Part shown: positions 44,688 to 52,500 of the stretch, piece after piece
How the letters are laid out: each line of letters opens with the position of its first letter
Numbering within the stretch: the first letter of the stretch is position 1
NCBI RefSeq assembly: GCF_048087625.1
Contig: NZ_CP159805.1
Coordinates: 620,001 to 684,000, forward strand
DNA length: 64,000 bases
Reading direction: 5' to 3'
Origin: Pseudothioglobus sp905182815
GTDB lineage: Bacteria; Pseudomonadota; Gammaproteobacteria; PS1; Pseudothioglobaceae
The notes under the pieces: generated by a model
Databases searched by the model: none
The model's input: only the letters and a program-made list of their open reading frames with translations
Told to the model about the DNA's origin: nothing
Made by a program: the position numbers and the translations under genes

Positions 44688-45066
44688 ATTCAAATATAAG
44701 ATTCTTCTGTCTTTTTTAGTAATCGCGCTAAGCTCGTGCTCAGTTATTTCTGAAGAGCTCTCGTGTAAGTTCTCTGAGATAGATTGTTATCGGTTTAATT
44801 ACACATCTGTCGATAGCTTTAACGATTCAGTGCTCAAGTATTCTGAGCAGTGGAGTTTGTCTGACCCTACGAATGCTTTAATTAAAATAACTCCAAAAGA
44901 GAAACTATCTATTAGCTCCTCAGTTGAAGCTGAAAATCTAATTCTAGAAAGTCCTGAAAGTATTTATGCTCTGGGTATTTATATTAAGAATAATCAAAAG
45001 CCAAGGGAGTGGTTATTTGTTGCTGAACAGGCTTATTTGCGAAGCTGGAATAGCTTAGGCAGATAA
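44671..45066 (+). CDS. Putative lipoprotein
   Basis: 131 residues with a lipoprotein signal (ILLSFLVIALSSC). The mature part has one further cysteine pair (LSCKFSEIDCYRF) and no recognised domain. It overlaps the end of the protease autotransporter by 17 bases, so the two are translationally coupled and may act together. Confidence 0.65.
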   Translation: MQLLYKFKYKILLSFLVIALSSCSVISEELSCKFSEIDCYRFNYTSVDSFNDSVLKYSEQWSLSDPTNALIKITPKEKLSISSSVEAENLILESPESIYALGIYIKNNQKPREWLFVAEQAYLRSWNSLGR

Positions 45067-45177
45067 ATCAAATAATTCTTAGAATTGAATTTTAATAAAT
45101 CTAATCACTAAAATAATAACCAATTACTTTAGAGTTCATAAATTAGAATATAAGCATTAAATTAAAAATTCTTTATT

Positions 45178-45897
45178 TTGAAAAAAAATATTCTTGTCTT
45201 TAAACACATGACTTCTCAGAATCCTGGAATCTTTCGAGATTTTGCTGATATTCAGAATATTCGTTTTCATGAGATTGACCTTCATGCTGGCGACAAAATA
45301 CCAAATTTAGAAAAGTTTGATGGTCTCTGGGTGATGGGAGGCTCGATGAATGTCTGGGAAGAGGAGGAGTTTCCTTGGCTGATTGAGGAGAAAGAAGCTA
45401 TTCGCCATGCGGTTGAAGATTTAAATATGCCGTTTTTAGGCATCTGCCTTGGGCATCAGCTCCTTGCGGTAGCAATGGGTGGTAAGGCGGTCAATACTGG
45501 AAGGTATGAGGTAGGACTATTTGAAATTGAGCCCACTCAAGCAGGACTAAATCACCCACTCCTTAATAACCTAAATGCTTCTGAAAAATGGGTTAATGCG
45601 CACTTAGTTGAGGTAATCGAGCCACCTAAGAACTCTGTTATATTAGCAACCTCTAAGGCTTGTCAAAACCACATTATGCAGGTTGGCGAGAATGCCTATT
45701 CATGCCAGTTTCATCCTGAGGTCTGCAGTCACACTTTGGATGGCTGGATGAAAATTCCTGGCGTACCTAACTTTTTTGAAGAGTTAAGTGTTAATGGCCT
45801 TGAAGATTTAACGAGCAGTATTACTGATAATTTAGCGGTTAATAATAGGGCTTCATTTACCCTCTTTAAAAATTGGTGTGACTTAGTGTTTGACTAA
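45178..45897 (+). CDS. Class I glutamine amidotransferase-like protein
   Basis: 239 residues from a TTG start. Cys-His-Glu triad motifs are present: GICLGHQLLAVAMGG for the nucleophile and CQFHPEV for the other two. The family (GMP synthase glutaminase-like, stand-alone) includes gamma-glutamyl-hydrolysing enzymes of several pathways. No partner synthase domain is adjacent, so the substrate is open. Confidence 0.85.
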   Translation: MKKNILVFKHMTSQNPGIFRDFADIQNIRFHEIDLHAGDKIPNLEKFDGLWVMGGSMNVWEEEEFPWLIEEKEAIRHAVEDLNMPFLGICLGHQLLAVAMGGKAVNTGRYEVGLFEIEPTQAGLNHPLLNNLNASEKWVNAHLVEVIEPPKNSVILATSKACQNHIMQVGENAYSCQFHPEVCSHTLDGWMKIPGVPNFFEELSVNGLEDLTSSITDNLAVNNRASFTLFKNWCDLVFD

Positions 45898-45990
45898 AAA
45901 AACTTACTATTTAAAGTGATAAACATATTGTTGTTGCATTGCAATAGAATCAATGTCAAAATCTAGAATCAATTAATTTTTTTTATAACT

Positions 45991-46335
45991 ATGACTGCTA
46001 AACATTGCTCTAAGTGCAATCAATCATTTGGTTGTGGTTCTGGGACCGGCAACTGCTGGTGTATGAGTTTTCCTGCAATTATGTCTCCAACTTTAGAGCA
46101 AGACTGTTTTTGTCCATCTTGCCTTGGAGATGCAATTAACAATAAAATTGAGGCACTTATAGATGAGAATGGTATGGAGAGTTTTCAAAAACTTGCTGAG
46201 CCATATCGCGCTCAACCTAAGCTAATTAAGAATGTGGACTTCACTATTGAAGACGAATTGTATGTATTTAGTAAATGGTATCTAATAAAGCAGGGGAGTT
46301 GCTGTAAAAATGGCTGTAAGAACTGCCCTTATTAA
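45991..46335 (+). CDS. Cysteine-rich CWC domain fused to a DUF5522 tail
   Basis: 114 residues with about 14 cysteines. The N-terminus (CSKCNQSFGCGSG, then CWCMSFP, then CFCPSCL) matches the Cys_rich_CWC domain. The C-terminus (FSKWYLIKQGSCCKNGCKNCPY) matches DUF5522, usually a separate small protein. It is probably metal- or cluster-binding. The function is unknown. The decarboxylase remnant starts 3 bases later. Confidence 0.8.
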   Translation: MTAKHCSKCNQSFGCGSGTGNCWCMSFPAIMSPTLEQDCFCPSCLGDAINNKIEALIDENGMESFQKLAEPYRAQPKLIKNVDFTIEDELYVFSKWYLIKQGSCCKNGCKNCPY

Positions 46336-46338
46336 AAT

Positions 46339-47704
46339 ATGCATAAATTTGATGATAAAGCCTCTAAGATATTATTAAACGTCCTTTCTCATACCATTGA
46401 GCGCTTAAGTATGGATCCGCCAACTTTGGATTATCCAAAGTCCGTTAATTTTTTTGAAAAAAATGCCAAAAGCCTTATCTCAGAAATGGGAAACTCTATT
46501 GACACTGTTTTTGATCAATATAAGAATACTATAGAGCAAAGCATTATTTCAGTGGACTCACCACGGAACTTGGCCTTTATACCTGCCGCGCCTACCAAAG
46601 CATCTATGATTTTTGATTTAGTGGTTTCTGCCGGATCACTTTGCGGAGTTTCTTGGCAAGAAGCGAGCGGGGCGGTCTGGGCTGAAAACCAAGTCATACG
46701 ATGGATCGCTCGATCTTGTTGGATTGCCTGAGAGTGCTGGAGGCTGTTTTGTTGCTGGAGGAACTAATGGAAACTTATCTTCATTGGTCGTTGCAAGAGA
46801 GGAGTTTCGTAAAAAGAATCCCGGCACGTTGAAACGCTTGGCTATTTTGTGCTCAGATCAAACCCACTCTTCAGTAAAAAGTACCGCCCTAGTAATGGAC
46901 TGTGAAGTCATAGTTGTTGCCACAGCTGATTCATATCAATTAACCCCTGAGCTTATTGAAAATGAACTTAGGGAGCATTCAAAAACGTATGAGAGTCTTG
47001 ATATATTTGCTGTTGTTGCAACAGCAGGGACGACAAATTTAGGGGTAATAGACGACATCAATGGTATATCTGATTTCGCAAAAAAGAACAAAATATGGCT
47101 TCATGTCGATGGCGCTTATGGAGGCGCAGGCTTGCTTTCAGATAACGTTAAAGATTTATTTAATGGAGTTGAAAATGCGGACTCATTTATCGTTGATCCC
47201 CATAAGTGGCTTTTTGCACCGCTTGACTGCGCGGCGGTTATTTATAGAGATAAAAGTTTAGCAGCAGAGGTGCACGCTCAAAAGGCGAGTTATTTGGATA
47301 TTCTTCATGACGATGAGGAGGGTGACAACCCTTCAGATTATGCCTTTCATTTGTCAAGGAGAGCGAGAGGTTTGCCGCTATGGTTTTCTTTATCCGTATA
47401 CGGAGTAGAGGCATATCGAAATGCTGTAGAGAGTTCACTTAATATTGCGAGCTACGCGTCAGGCGTAATTAAGGAGTCGTCACATTTATCCTTGTTGATT
47501 GAGCCTACGCTTTCAATCGTTGCTTTTGAGAGAATAGGTTGGGACTGGTCAGATTATAAGAGTTGGTCAAAAAAGCAACTTAAAAAACAAATCTGCTTTG
47601 TTGTTCCGTCTTCCGTAAGAGGTAAGCCAGTTTTGAGGTTTGCTTTTGTAAACCCGGGAACCACAGAGGCAATCGTAGATGAGATCTTATTAAGCCTAAA
47701 GTAA
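46339..47704 (+). pseudogene. Frameshifted PLP-dependent decarboxylase (group II / DDC family)
   Basis: Two frames make one protein of about 455 residues. The first (46339-46731) ends SGAVWAENQVIRWIA. The second (from about 46715) continues LVGLPESAGGCFVAGGTNGNLSSL, and includes the PLP-lysine motif VDPHKWLFAPLDCAAVIY and HVDGAYGGAG. At 46711-46717 one extra base breaks the frame. Removing it restores the family pattern RLVGLP. No homopolymer lies at the site, so it may be a real mutation, but a sequencing error or recoding cannot be ruled out. The substrate (aromatic amino acid, glutamate or other) is unclear. Confidence 0.8.
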
Positions 47705-47720
47705 ACCTTCGCAATAATAT

Positions 47721-47786
47721 TTACTTTATTGGTTTATCTTTTTTTGGTTTTTTCTTTTCTTTTCTAGAGTCTTTTCCCTTAGCCAT
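47721..47786 (-). CDS. Tiny lysine-rich protein
   Basis: 21 residues (MAKGKDSRKEKKKPKK...), almost half lysine. A strong Shine-Dalgarno sequence (GGGAGG) precedes the ATG at 47786, which is the main reason to believe it is translated. It lies alone between the decarboxylase remnant and the phosphorylase gene. Confidence 0.5.
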   Translation of the reverse strand: MAKGKDSRKEKKKPKKDKPIK

Positions 47787-47887
47787 GTTTCCTCCCTTTA
47801 ATGGTAAATATCTTACAGTATTTTCGATTGCATCTTTAGAGCCTTATTAATATAATACTGGTATGACAAAAAATAATCCTATTACAT

Positions 47888-48814
47888 ATGACTGATAGAT
47901 CTGAGATCGTAATTGTTAATGAGCGTCTCTACCACTTGGGAATAAAAAAAGGAGACCTTGCGCAGAATGTCTTTATCGTTGGAGACCCGGCGCGTGCAAT
48001 TCGCGTTTCTAAAGAGTTTGATACGATTGAGCGAGAGATTTCAAATAGAGAATATCTAACGTTTACAGGAACATATAAGGGAATTCCAGTATCTGTAATT
48101 GGTACAGGAATTGGCACAGACAACGTCGAAATTGCCTTAGTTGAAGCCTTCATTGCCCATGAGTTTAACCTTAAAGATAACACCCGTAAAAGTGACTGTC
48201 CGCCGATGACATTTATAAGGCTTGGAACGTCTGGCGGCGTTCATCCAGATATAGCTCCTGATACTCTTGCAATATCTTCCTATGCGCTTGGTTTAGATAA
48301 TACTGGGCTCTACTATGATGAGGCTCCCGTAGATGAAATAGTTGAAAGAATTGAGATTAAAGCAAGAAAAATTTTGACGGATGCAGCGCTTAAAGACTCA
48401 AGATTTAGAGGAAAAATTATTCCCTATGCATCAAAGGCATCTACCGAAATTACAGAAGCATTGGCAAAACAAGCAGCACAGCAAAATGTTAAATTTGAAG
48501 TCGGGATAACAGTCTCCTCTCCAGGCTTTTATGGCCCGTCCTCGCGCTTTATTGAGGGCCTAAAATATACCTTTCCTGACATTAAGGGTAGCCTTTCAAA
48601 GCTTGAAGTCGATGGTCTTCGGGTGCTCAATATGGAGATGGAGTCCAGTCTATTTTTTCACTTATGTGGCCAGATGGGATATCGAGCTGGGACAATTTGT
48701 ACGGTGATTAGCGCCTCTACATCGAGCGATGATGTTGTAGACTATGACGCTGCTATAGGAAATGCAATTAAAATTGGCCTGAAGACGCTAGTTGACCTTA
48801 ATAAAGCAAGCTAA
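47888..48814 (+). CDS. Nucleoside phosphorylase, uridine phosphorylase-like
   Basis: 308 residues of the PNP/UDP phosphorylase family. VFIVGDPARAIRV (phosphate site), IRLGTSGGVHPDI and LNMEMESSLFFHL (ribose/base site) are present. It cleaves nucleosides to base and ribose-1-phosphate in salvage. It is longer than E. coli Udp (253), with an insertion around residues 150-180, so it may not be a strict uridine enzyme. Confidence 0.85.
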   Translation: MTDRSEIVIVNERLYHLGIKKGDLAQNVFIVGDPARAIRVSKEFDTIEREISNREYLTFTGTYKGIPVSVIGTGIGTDNVEIALVEAFIAHEFNLKDNTRKSDCPPMTFIRLGTSGGVHPDIAPDTLAISSYALGLDNTGLYYDEAPVDEIVERIEIKARKILTDAALKDSRFRGKIIPYASKASTEITEALAKQAAQQNVKFEVGITVSSPGFYGPSSRFIEGLKYTFPDIKGSLSKLEVDGLRVLNMEMESSLFFHLCGQMGYRAGTICTVISASTSSDDVVDYDAAIGNAIKIGLKTLVDLNKAS

Positions 48815-48881
48815 TTTAGAAGCTTAATAACTACATTTAAAATTCACTTAACTTATATTTCTTTAGAGTAGACTCACCCCT

Positions 48882-49283
48882 ATGAAAATATTTATCATTT
48901 CCATAATTGCGATTTTAGCCGGGTGTAGTTCTGGAGAAAAGGAAAAGAGCCTAGAGCTAAATGTAGCACTTGGAGAAGACGTTTTTAATCAAAACTGTGT
49001 CAGTTGTCACGGCTCAAAAGGAGTCGGCCTTGCCAAGGATTGGAAAGTTAAAGATGAGAACGGTAACTTTCCAGCGCCGCCACTGAACGGCACAGCACAT
49101 ACTTGGCATCATTCACCTTCTGACCTGCTTTATACAATTAATAAGGGCGGGGGAGAGATGGGCGGAATGATGCCTGGATTCGAACAAAGACTTTCTGAAG
49201 AAAAAAAATTAGCTCTAATAGATTATATTTATAGTTTGTGGCCAAGTGAAATTCAATCAAAATATGACAAGCGGTTTAAGTAG
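48882..49283 (+). CDS. c-type cytochrome lipoprotein
   Basis: 133 residues. A lipoprotein signal (IIAILAGC) is followed by the haem motif CVSCH and a distal methionine in GMMPGFEQRL. The monohaem class I cytochrome c domain is complete. It is periplasmic and membrane-anchored, and transfers electrons to an unknown partner. No oxidase gene lies nearby. Confidence 0.87.
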   Translation: MKIFIISIIAILAGCSSGEKEKSLELNVALGEDVFNQNCVSCHGSKGVGLAKDWKVKDENGNFPAPPLNGTAHTWHHSPSDLLYTINKGGGEMGGMMPGFEQRLSEEKKLALIDYIYSLWPSEIQSKYDKRFK

Positions 49284-49328
49284 TTAAAAATTCTATTTAA
49301 GTAGTATTTTAGTAGTTAAAAATTCTAT
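49279..49328 (+). repeat. Short direct repeat after the cytochrome gene
   Basis: AGTAGTTAAAAATTCTAT occurs at 49279-49296 and 49311-49328. The first copy overlaps the cytochrome stop codon. It probably arose by a small duplication and has no evident function. Confidence 0.7.
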
Positions 49329-49428
49329 ATAAATCCAATTTTTTCGAACTATTCGCATCAATATCCTCAAATTCAGCGCATTATTTTCTATAAAATAATA
49401 TATTTTTCCAGTTTCGGAGTTTTTAATT

Positions 49429-49860
49429 ATGAGTAATAGATTTCATCTGGCTGTTGAGGCCGGAGATTTGTCGGTAACTGTTGAATGGTATCAAGAGGTT
49501 CTTGGATGTAAGTTAGATATGTCGGAGTTAGGCTCAGAAGAAGGGCTATGGCAAGATGTTGACTTTTGGGGAAACGAATTAACGCTTCACAGCTCAACTC
49601 CTAGGAAAGCAAAAAACTTAGATATGAATAGACATGATGTTGCAATGGGTAATGTTGTTGTTCCTCATTTCGGCGTCCACCTAGAAATGGATCAGTACAC
49701 TCAGGTTCGTCAAAATGTTCTTAATAATAATGGCTTCTTAGATAAGCCATATATCCGTTTTGAAGGAACAGACTACCAACAAGAAACATTCTTTGTCGAA
49801 GATCCAAATCATAATGTCTTAGAGATTAAACATATGGTTAATCCAAGAAGCCCTCAATAA
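49429..49860 (+). CDS. VOC (glyoxalase/bleomycin-resistance) superfamily protein
   Basis: 143 residues with the paired beta-alpha-beta-beta-beta pattern: FHLAVEAGDLSVTVEWYQEVLGCKL and FFVEDPNHNVLEIKHM, the latter with the usual metal-ligand Glu. The family includes dioxygenases and lyases, so the reaction is unknown. The start ATG at 49429 has CGGAG upstream. It is followed by a 43-residue gene and def. Confidence 0.8.
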   Translation: MSNRFHLAVEAGDLSVTVEWYQEVLGCKLDMSELGSEEGLWQDVDFWGNELTLHSSTPRKAKNLDMNRHDVAMGNVVVPHFGVHLEMDQYTQVRQNVLNNNGFLDKPYIRFEGTDYQQETFFVEDPNHNVLEIKHMVNPRSPQ

Positions 49861-49871
49861 GGAGTATAAAA

Positions 49872-50003
49872 TTGAACGATGAACAGGTAGAAAAAATACT
49901 AAAAGAGCTCAGAGATATTCGTGGCGTTATGAATAAGGCTTATCAATTATTTTGGGGCGCAAGCATTTTGCTTTTATTAATTCTTGTTGTGAATTTTATT
50001 TAA
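49872..50003 (+). CDS. Small single-helix membrane protein
   Basis: 43 residues from a TTG start, with AAGGAG 7 bases upstream (49859-49864). The N-terminal half is charged and helical (NDEQVEKILKELRDIRG). The C-terminal half is a membrane helix (GASILLLLILVVNFI). It lies between the VOC gene and def, with gaps of 11 and 4 bases. Confidence 0.65.
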   Translation: MNDEQVEKILKELRDIRGVMNKAYQLFWGASILLLLILVVNFI

Positions 50004-50007
50004 ATAA

Positions 50008-50580
50008 ATGATTAGGCAAATAGTACAAATTGGAAATCCAGCTCTGCGCTTAATTGCAAATGCAGTTGAAGAAAGCCAGATTGCTTCAAAGGAAATTCAA
50101 AGTCTTATTGATGATCTTATTGAAACAATGAGAGATGCAAATGGCGCCGGCTTAGCGTCAACTCAAATTGCAGTTCCTTACCGGGTATGCGTTATAGAGG
50201 TCAATAAAAACCCTCGCTATCCCTACAAGCCAGATATTCCTTTGACGGTTTTAATTAACCCTAAAGTAACCTTTTTAACAGAAGAAAGAATCAATGTTTA
50301 TGAGGGCTGCCTGTCGGTTCCAAACTTAAGAGGAAGGGTTGATCGGTGCCCTGAAGTTCTAATTGAAGGCCTTAATCGAGAGGGCCAAAGCCTCAGCTTT
50401 ATTGCAAAGGGCATAAGTGCTGGAACCTTTCAGCACGAGCTTGATCATCTTGATGGTCTTGTCTTTACTGATCGAATGAACGATGCCAGCTCACTGACAA
50501 CTATTGATGAGTTTTTAGAAAATCAAGAAGAAGAATTTAAGCAACAAGTCATCAGTATCGTTAAAAATTATGGCAGTTAA
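50008..50580 (+). CDS. def: Peptide deformylase
   Basis: Removes the formyl group from new polypeptides. 190 residues with the three metal motifs GAGLASTQI, EGCLSVP and QHELDHLDG. It is slightly longer than the E. coli enzyme at the C-terminus. It is not next to fmt, so it may be a second or stand-alone copy. Confidence 0.94.
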   Translation: MIRQIVQIGNPALRLIANAVEESQIASKEIQSLIDDLIETMRDANGAGLASTQIAVPYRVCVIEVNKNPRYPYKPDIPLTVLINPKVTFLTEERINVYEGCLSVPNLRGRVDRCPEVLIEGLNREGQSLSFIAKGISAGTFQHELDHLDGLVFTDRMNDASSLTTIDEFLENQEEEFKQQVISIVKNYGS

Positions 50581-50777
50581 TTGAAGTCATAGATCACTAT
50601 GAGCTTTAACTAAGCCAATTCTACTAGATTTATTAAATTAATTATCTTCCGTAAGTATTTGTTATTTATTAACTTACTTTGAAAACCTTCTGTAATTGAC
50701 TTAATTTAGAGATAAATTTGATAGATTTGTCGTTTTGAATTGTTTATACTCGAGAGTGTAAGAGCAAAAAGTTCTTA

Positions 50778-50803
50778 TAAGTAAAAAGGAGAGAGTTTAC
50801 TTA
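50778..50803 (+). promoter_or_regulatory. Hairpin in the amt leader with a ribosome-binding-like loop
   Basis: TAAGTAAA (50778-50785) pairs with TTTACTTA (50796-50803). The 10-base loop is AAGGAGAGAG. A second AAGGAG at 50813-50818 serves the TTG start of amt. The loop copy precedes no start codon and could be a decoy or a protein-binding site. TATACT at about 50746 may be the -10 box. Confidence 0.5.
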
Positions 50804-50826
50804 CAACAAAAAAAGGAGAAATTGTT

Positions 50827-52236
50827 TTGGAAGATCAAATCTTAGCTTTAACGGCAGAGTTAGCTGCTGTCAAAAGTGCGGCTCAGGTCACAAACACCAT
50901 GTTTGCTGAAGCGTACTATTACTTAACAATTCCTTTGATGGTTCTTATTCATGCTGGCTTCCTTCTCTATGAGATGGGCCAAACTCGTGTGGCAAATGTA
51001 CTATCATCAGGAATCAAAAACTTACTTGCGTTCGCGTTTACAATCGTAACATTTTATCTGTTCGGTTGGTGGTTCTATTGGGCCTTACCAACGTTTCCAG
51101 TTACGTCCCTAGTATCAGGTGCCGGTTTCATGGGAACTTCAGGTTTAGAGTATGCAAGTGCTATAGCATTACCATGGGGCGAATCAGCTCAGTATATGGG
51201 TCCAAATATGGGTGATCATGCTTCAGGTGTATTCTGGGGTGCTTTTGCTTTATTTGCTGCAACGACTGCGTCTATTGCTTCTGGCGCGCTAATCGAGAGA
51301 ATACAAACTGTAGGTTGGGTAATCTGTGCGATTGTCCTTGGTTCTTTTGCCTGGGTTGTAGCTGCTGCTTGGGGCTGGCATGCCGATGGTTGGTTAGTAA
51401 CAGAGTTCGGTTTTCATGACTTTGGTGCTGCTGGACTGGTTCACGCCGTGGCCGGATTCTTCGCGCTTGGTATCCTATTAAATTTAGGTCCTCGTGTTGG
51501 AAAATTTAATGCAGACGGTTCTGCAAATAAAATTGCGGGTCATAACATCCCACTAACAATCACCGGCTTAATGCTAATTATTGTTGGTTTCTTCGGCTTC
51601 CTAATGGCATGTATCATTCTGCCTGGTGAGGGTTGGAGTTGGTATGGTGATGGTTCTGCAACTATTTATGGAACGCCAATTACGCTTTCGGCTCTAGCAT
51701 TTAACGTAACTTTAGCTGCATCAGGCGGAATTATCGGTGCATGGGTATTTACTAGAGACCCTTTCTGGATGATGTCTGGCTGTCTAGCAGGTATTATTTC
51801 AGTCGCCTCTGGCCTTGATGTTTACTTCGGTTCACACGTAATTATTATTTCAATTGTTGCGGGCATGATTTTAAAACCATGTGCAGACTGGCTAGAAGGC
51901 TTAGGTATTGATGATGCTGTTGGCGCTGTTACGGTTCATGGAACAATTGGCCTGTTTGGCGTTGTTGTTCTTGGCGTGTTCGGTTCTGGTATACCAGGAC
52001 TTGGTGCATTTGCCCCAGAAGATACAGTTGCAATTAGTCTATATGGTCAGATTGTTGGCGCTGTAGTTATGTTCTTGCTTGGATTCGTTCCTGGATATGT
52101 TGTGTCCTGGTTGGTTAACAAAGCTGGAATGTTACGTATTCCAGATGCTGTCCAAATCAAAGGTCTTGACTCAGTCAAGGTTCCTGCTCAGGCTTATCCT
52201 GAGTCAATGGTTAGTGGCGATTCTGATTCTAAATAA
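50827..52236 (+). CDS. amt: Ammonium/methylammonium transporter
   Basis: 469 residues with eleven membrane helices and typical Amt motifs (DHASGVFWGAFALFAA, the conserved histidines in FGAAGLVHAVAGFFALG and AVTVHGTIGLFGVVVLG). It starts at TTG, with GGAG 8 bases upstream. Amt channels also take methylammonium, which would feed the methylamine genes at the right end of the window. A small membrane protein is encoded 11 bases downstream in place of glnK. Confidence 0.93.
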   Translation: MEDQILALTAELAAVKSAAQVTNTMFAEAYYYLTIPLMVLIHAGFLLYEMGQTRVANVLSSGIKNLLAFAFTIVTFYLFGWWFYWALPTFPVTSLVSGAGFMGTSGLEYASAIALPWGESAQYMGPNMGDHASGVFWGAFALFAATTASIASGALIERIQTVGWVICAIVLGSFAWVVAAAWGWHADGWLVTEFGFHDFGAAGLVHAVAGFFALGILLNLGPRVGKFNADGSANKIAGHNIPLTITGLMLIIVGFFGFLMACIILPGEGWSWYGDGSATIYGTPITLSALAFNVTLAASGGIIGAWVFTRDPFWMMSGCLAGIISVASGLDVYFGSHVIIISIVAGMILKPCADWLEGLGIDDAVGAVTVHGTIGLFGVVVLGVFGSGIPGLGAFAPEDTVAISLYGQIVGAVVMFLLGFVPGYVVSWLVNKAGMLRIPDAVQIKGLDSVKVPAQAYPESMVSGDSDSK

Positions 52237-52247
52237 GGAGGAATAAT

Positions 52248-52424
52248 ATGGGATATTTTATTGAATCTTTTACTGAACTACATGCTGATGGTGCTTGGAT
52301 GGATATGGGTATGTATATTGGTGCGGGCAGTTCAATGCCTGGATGGTATACGGTCATTGCATCGGTTATGTTAGTAGCGATTTTAGTCAAAGGAAACAAT
52401 GACGAACAAGATCACTACAAATAG
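52248..52424 (+). CDS. 58-residue membrane protein encoded with amt
   Basis: MGYFIESFTELHADGAWMDM, then a glycine-rich stretch (GMYIGAGSSMPG) and one membrane helix (WYTVIASVMLVAILV), ending in an acidic tail (GNNDEQDHYK). AAGGAGG lies 7 bases before the ATG and the amt stop is 11 bases before it. The terminator follows directly, so the two genes form one complete unit. I do not recognise a family. Confidence 0.75.
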   Translation: MGYFIESFTELHADGAWMDMGMYIGAGSSMPGWYTVIASVMLVAILVKGNNDEQDHYK

Positions 52425-52452
52425 TAATCTGTAAAAGTAATATACTAAAAAA

Positions 52453-52481
52453 GGCGGTATGAAAATACCGCCCTTTTTTTT
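52453..52481 (+). terminator. Intrinsic terminator of the amt operon
   Basis: GGCGGTAT and ATACCGCC form a perfect 8-bp stem around GAAA, followed by a run of nine T. It is the clearest terminator in the window. The 5' side has an A-run, so it may also work for sucB in the other direction. Confidence 0.92.
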
Positions 52482-52500
52482 ATCTGAAATAGCTAGCTCT

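Noticed and set aside
49310..49430. Possible promoter repeats before the VOC gene
   Set aside because: The 18-base duplication begins inside the cytochrome gene and shows no -35/-10 pattern, so a simple duplication is more likely.
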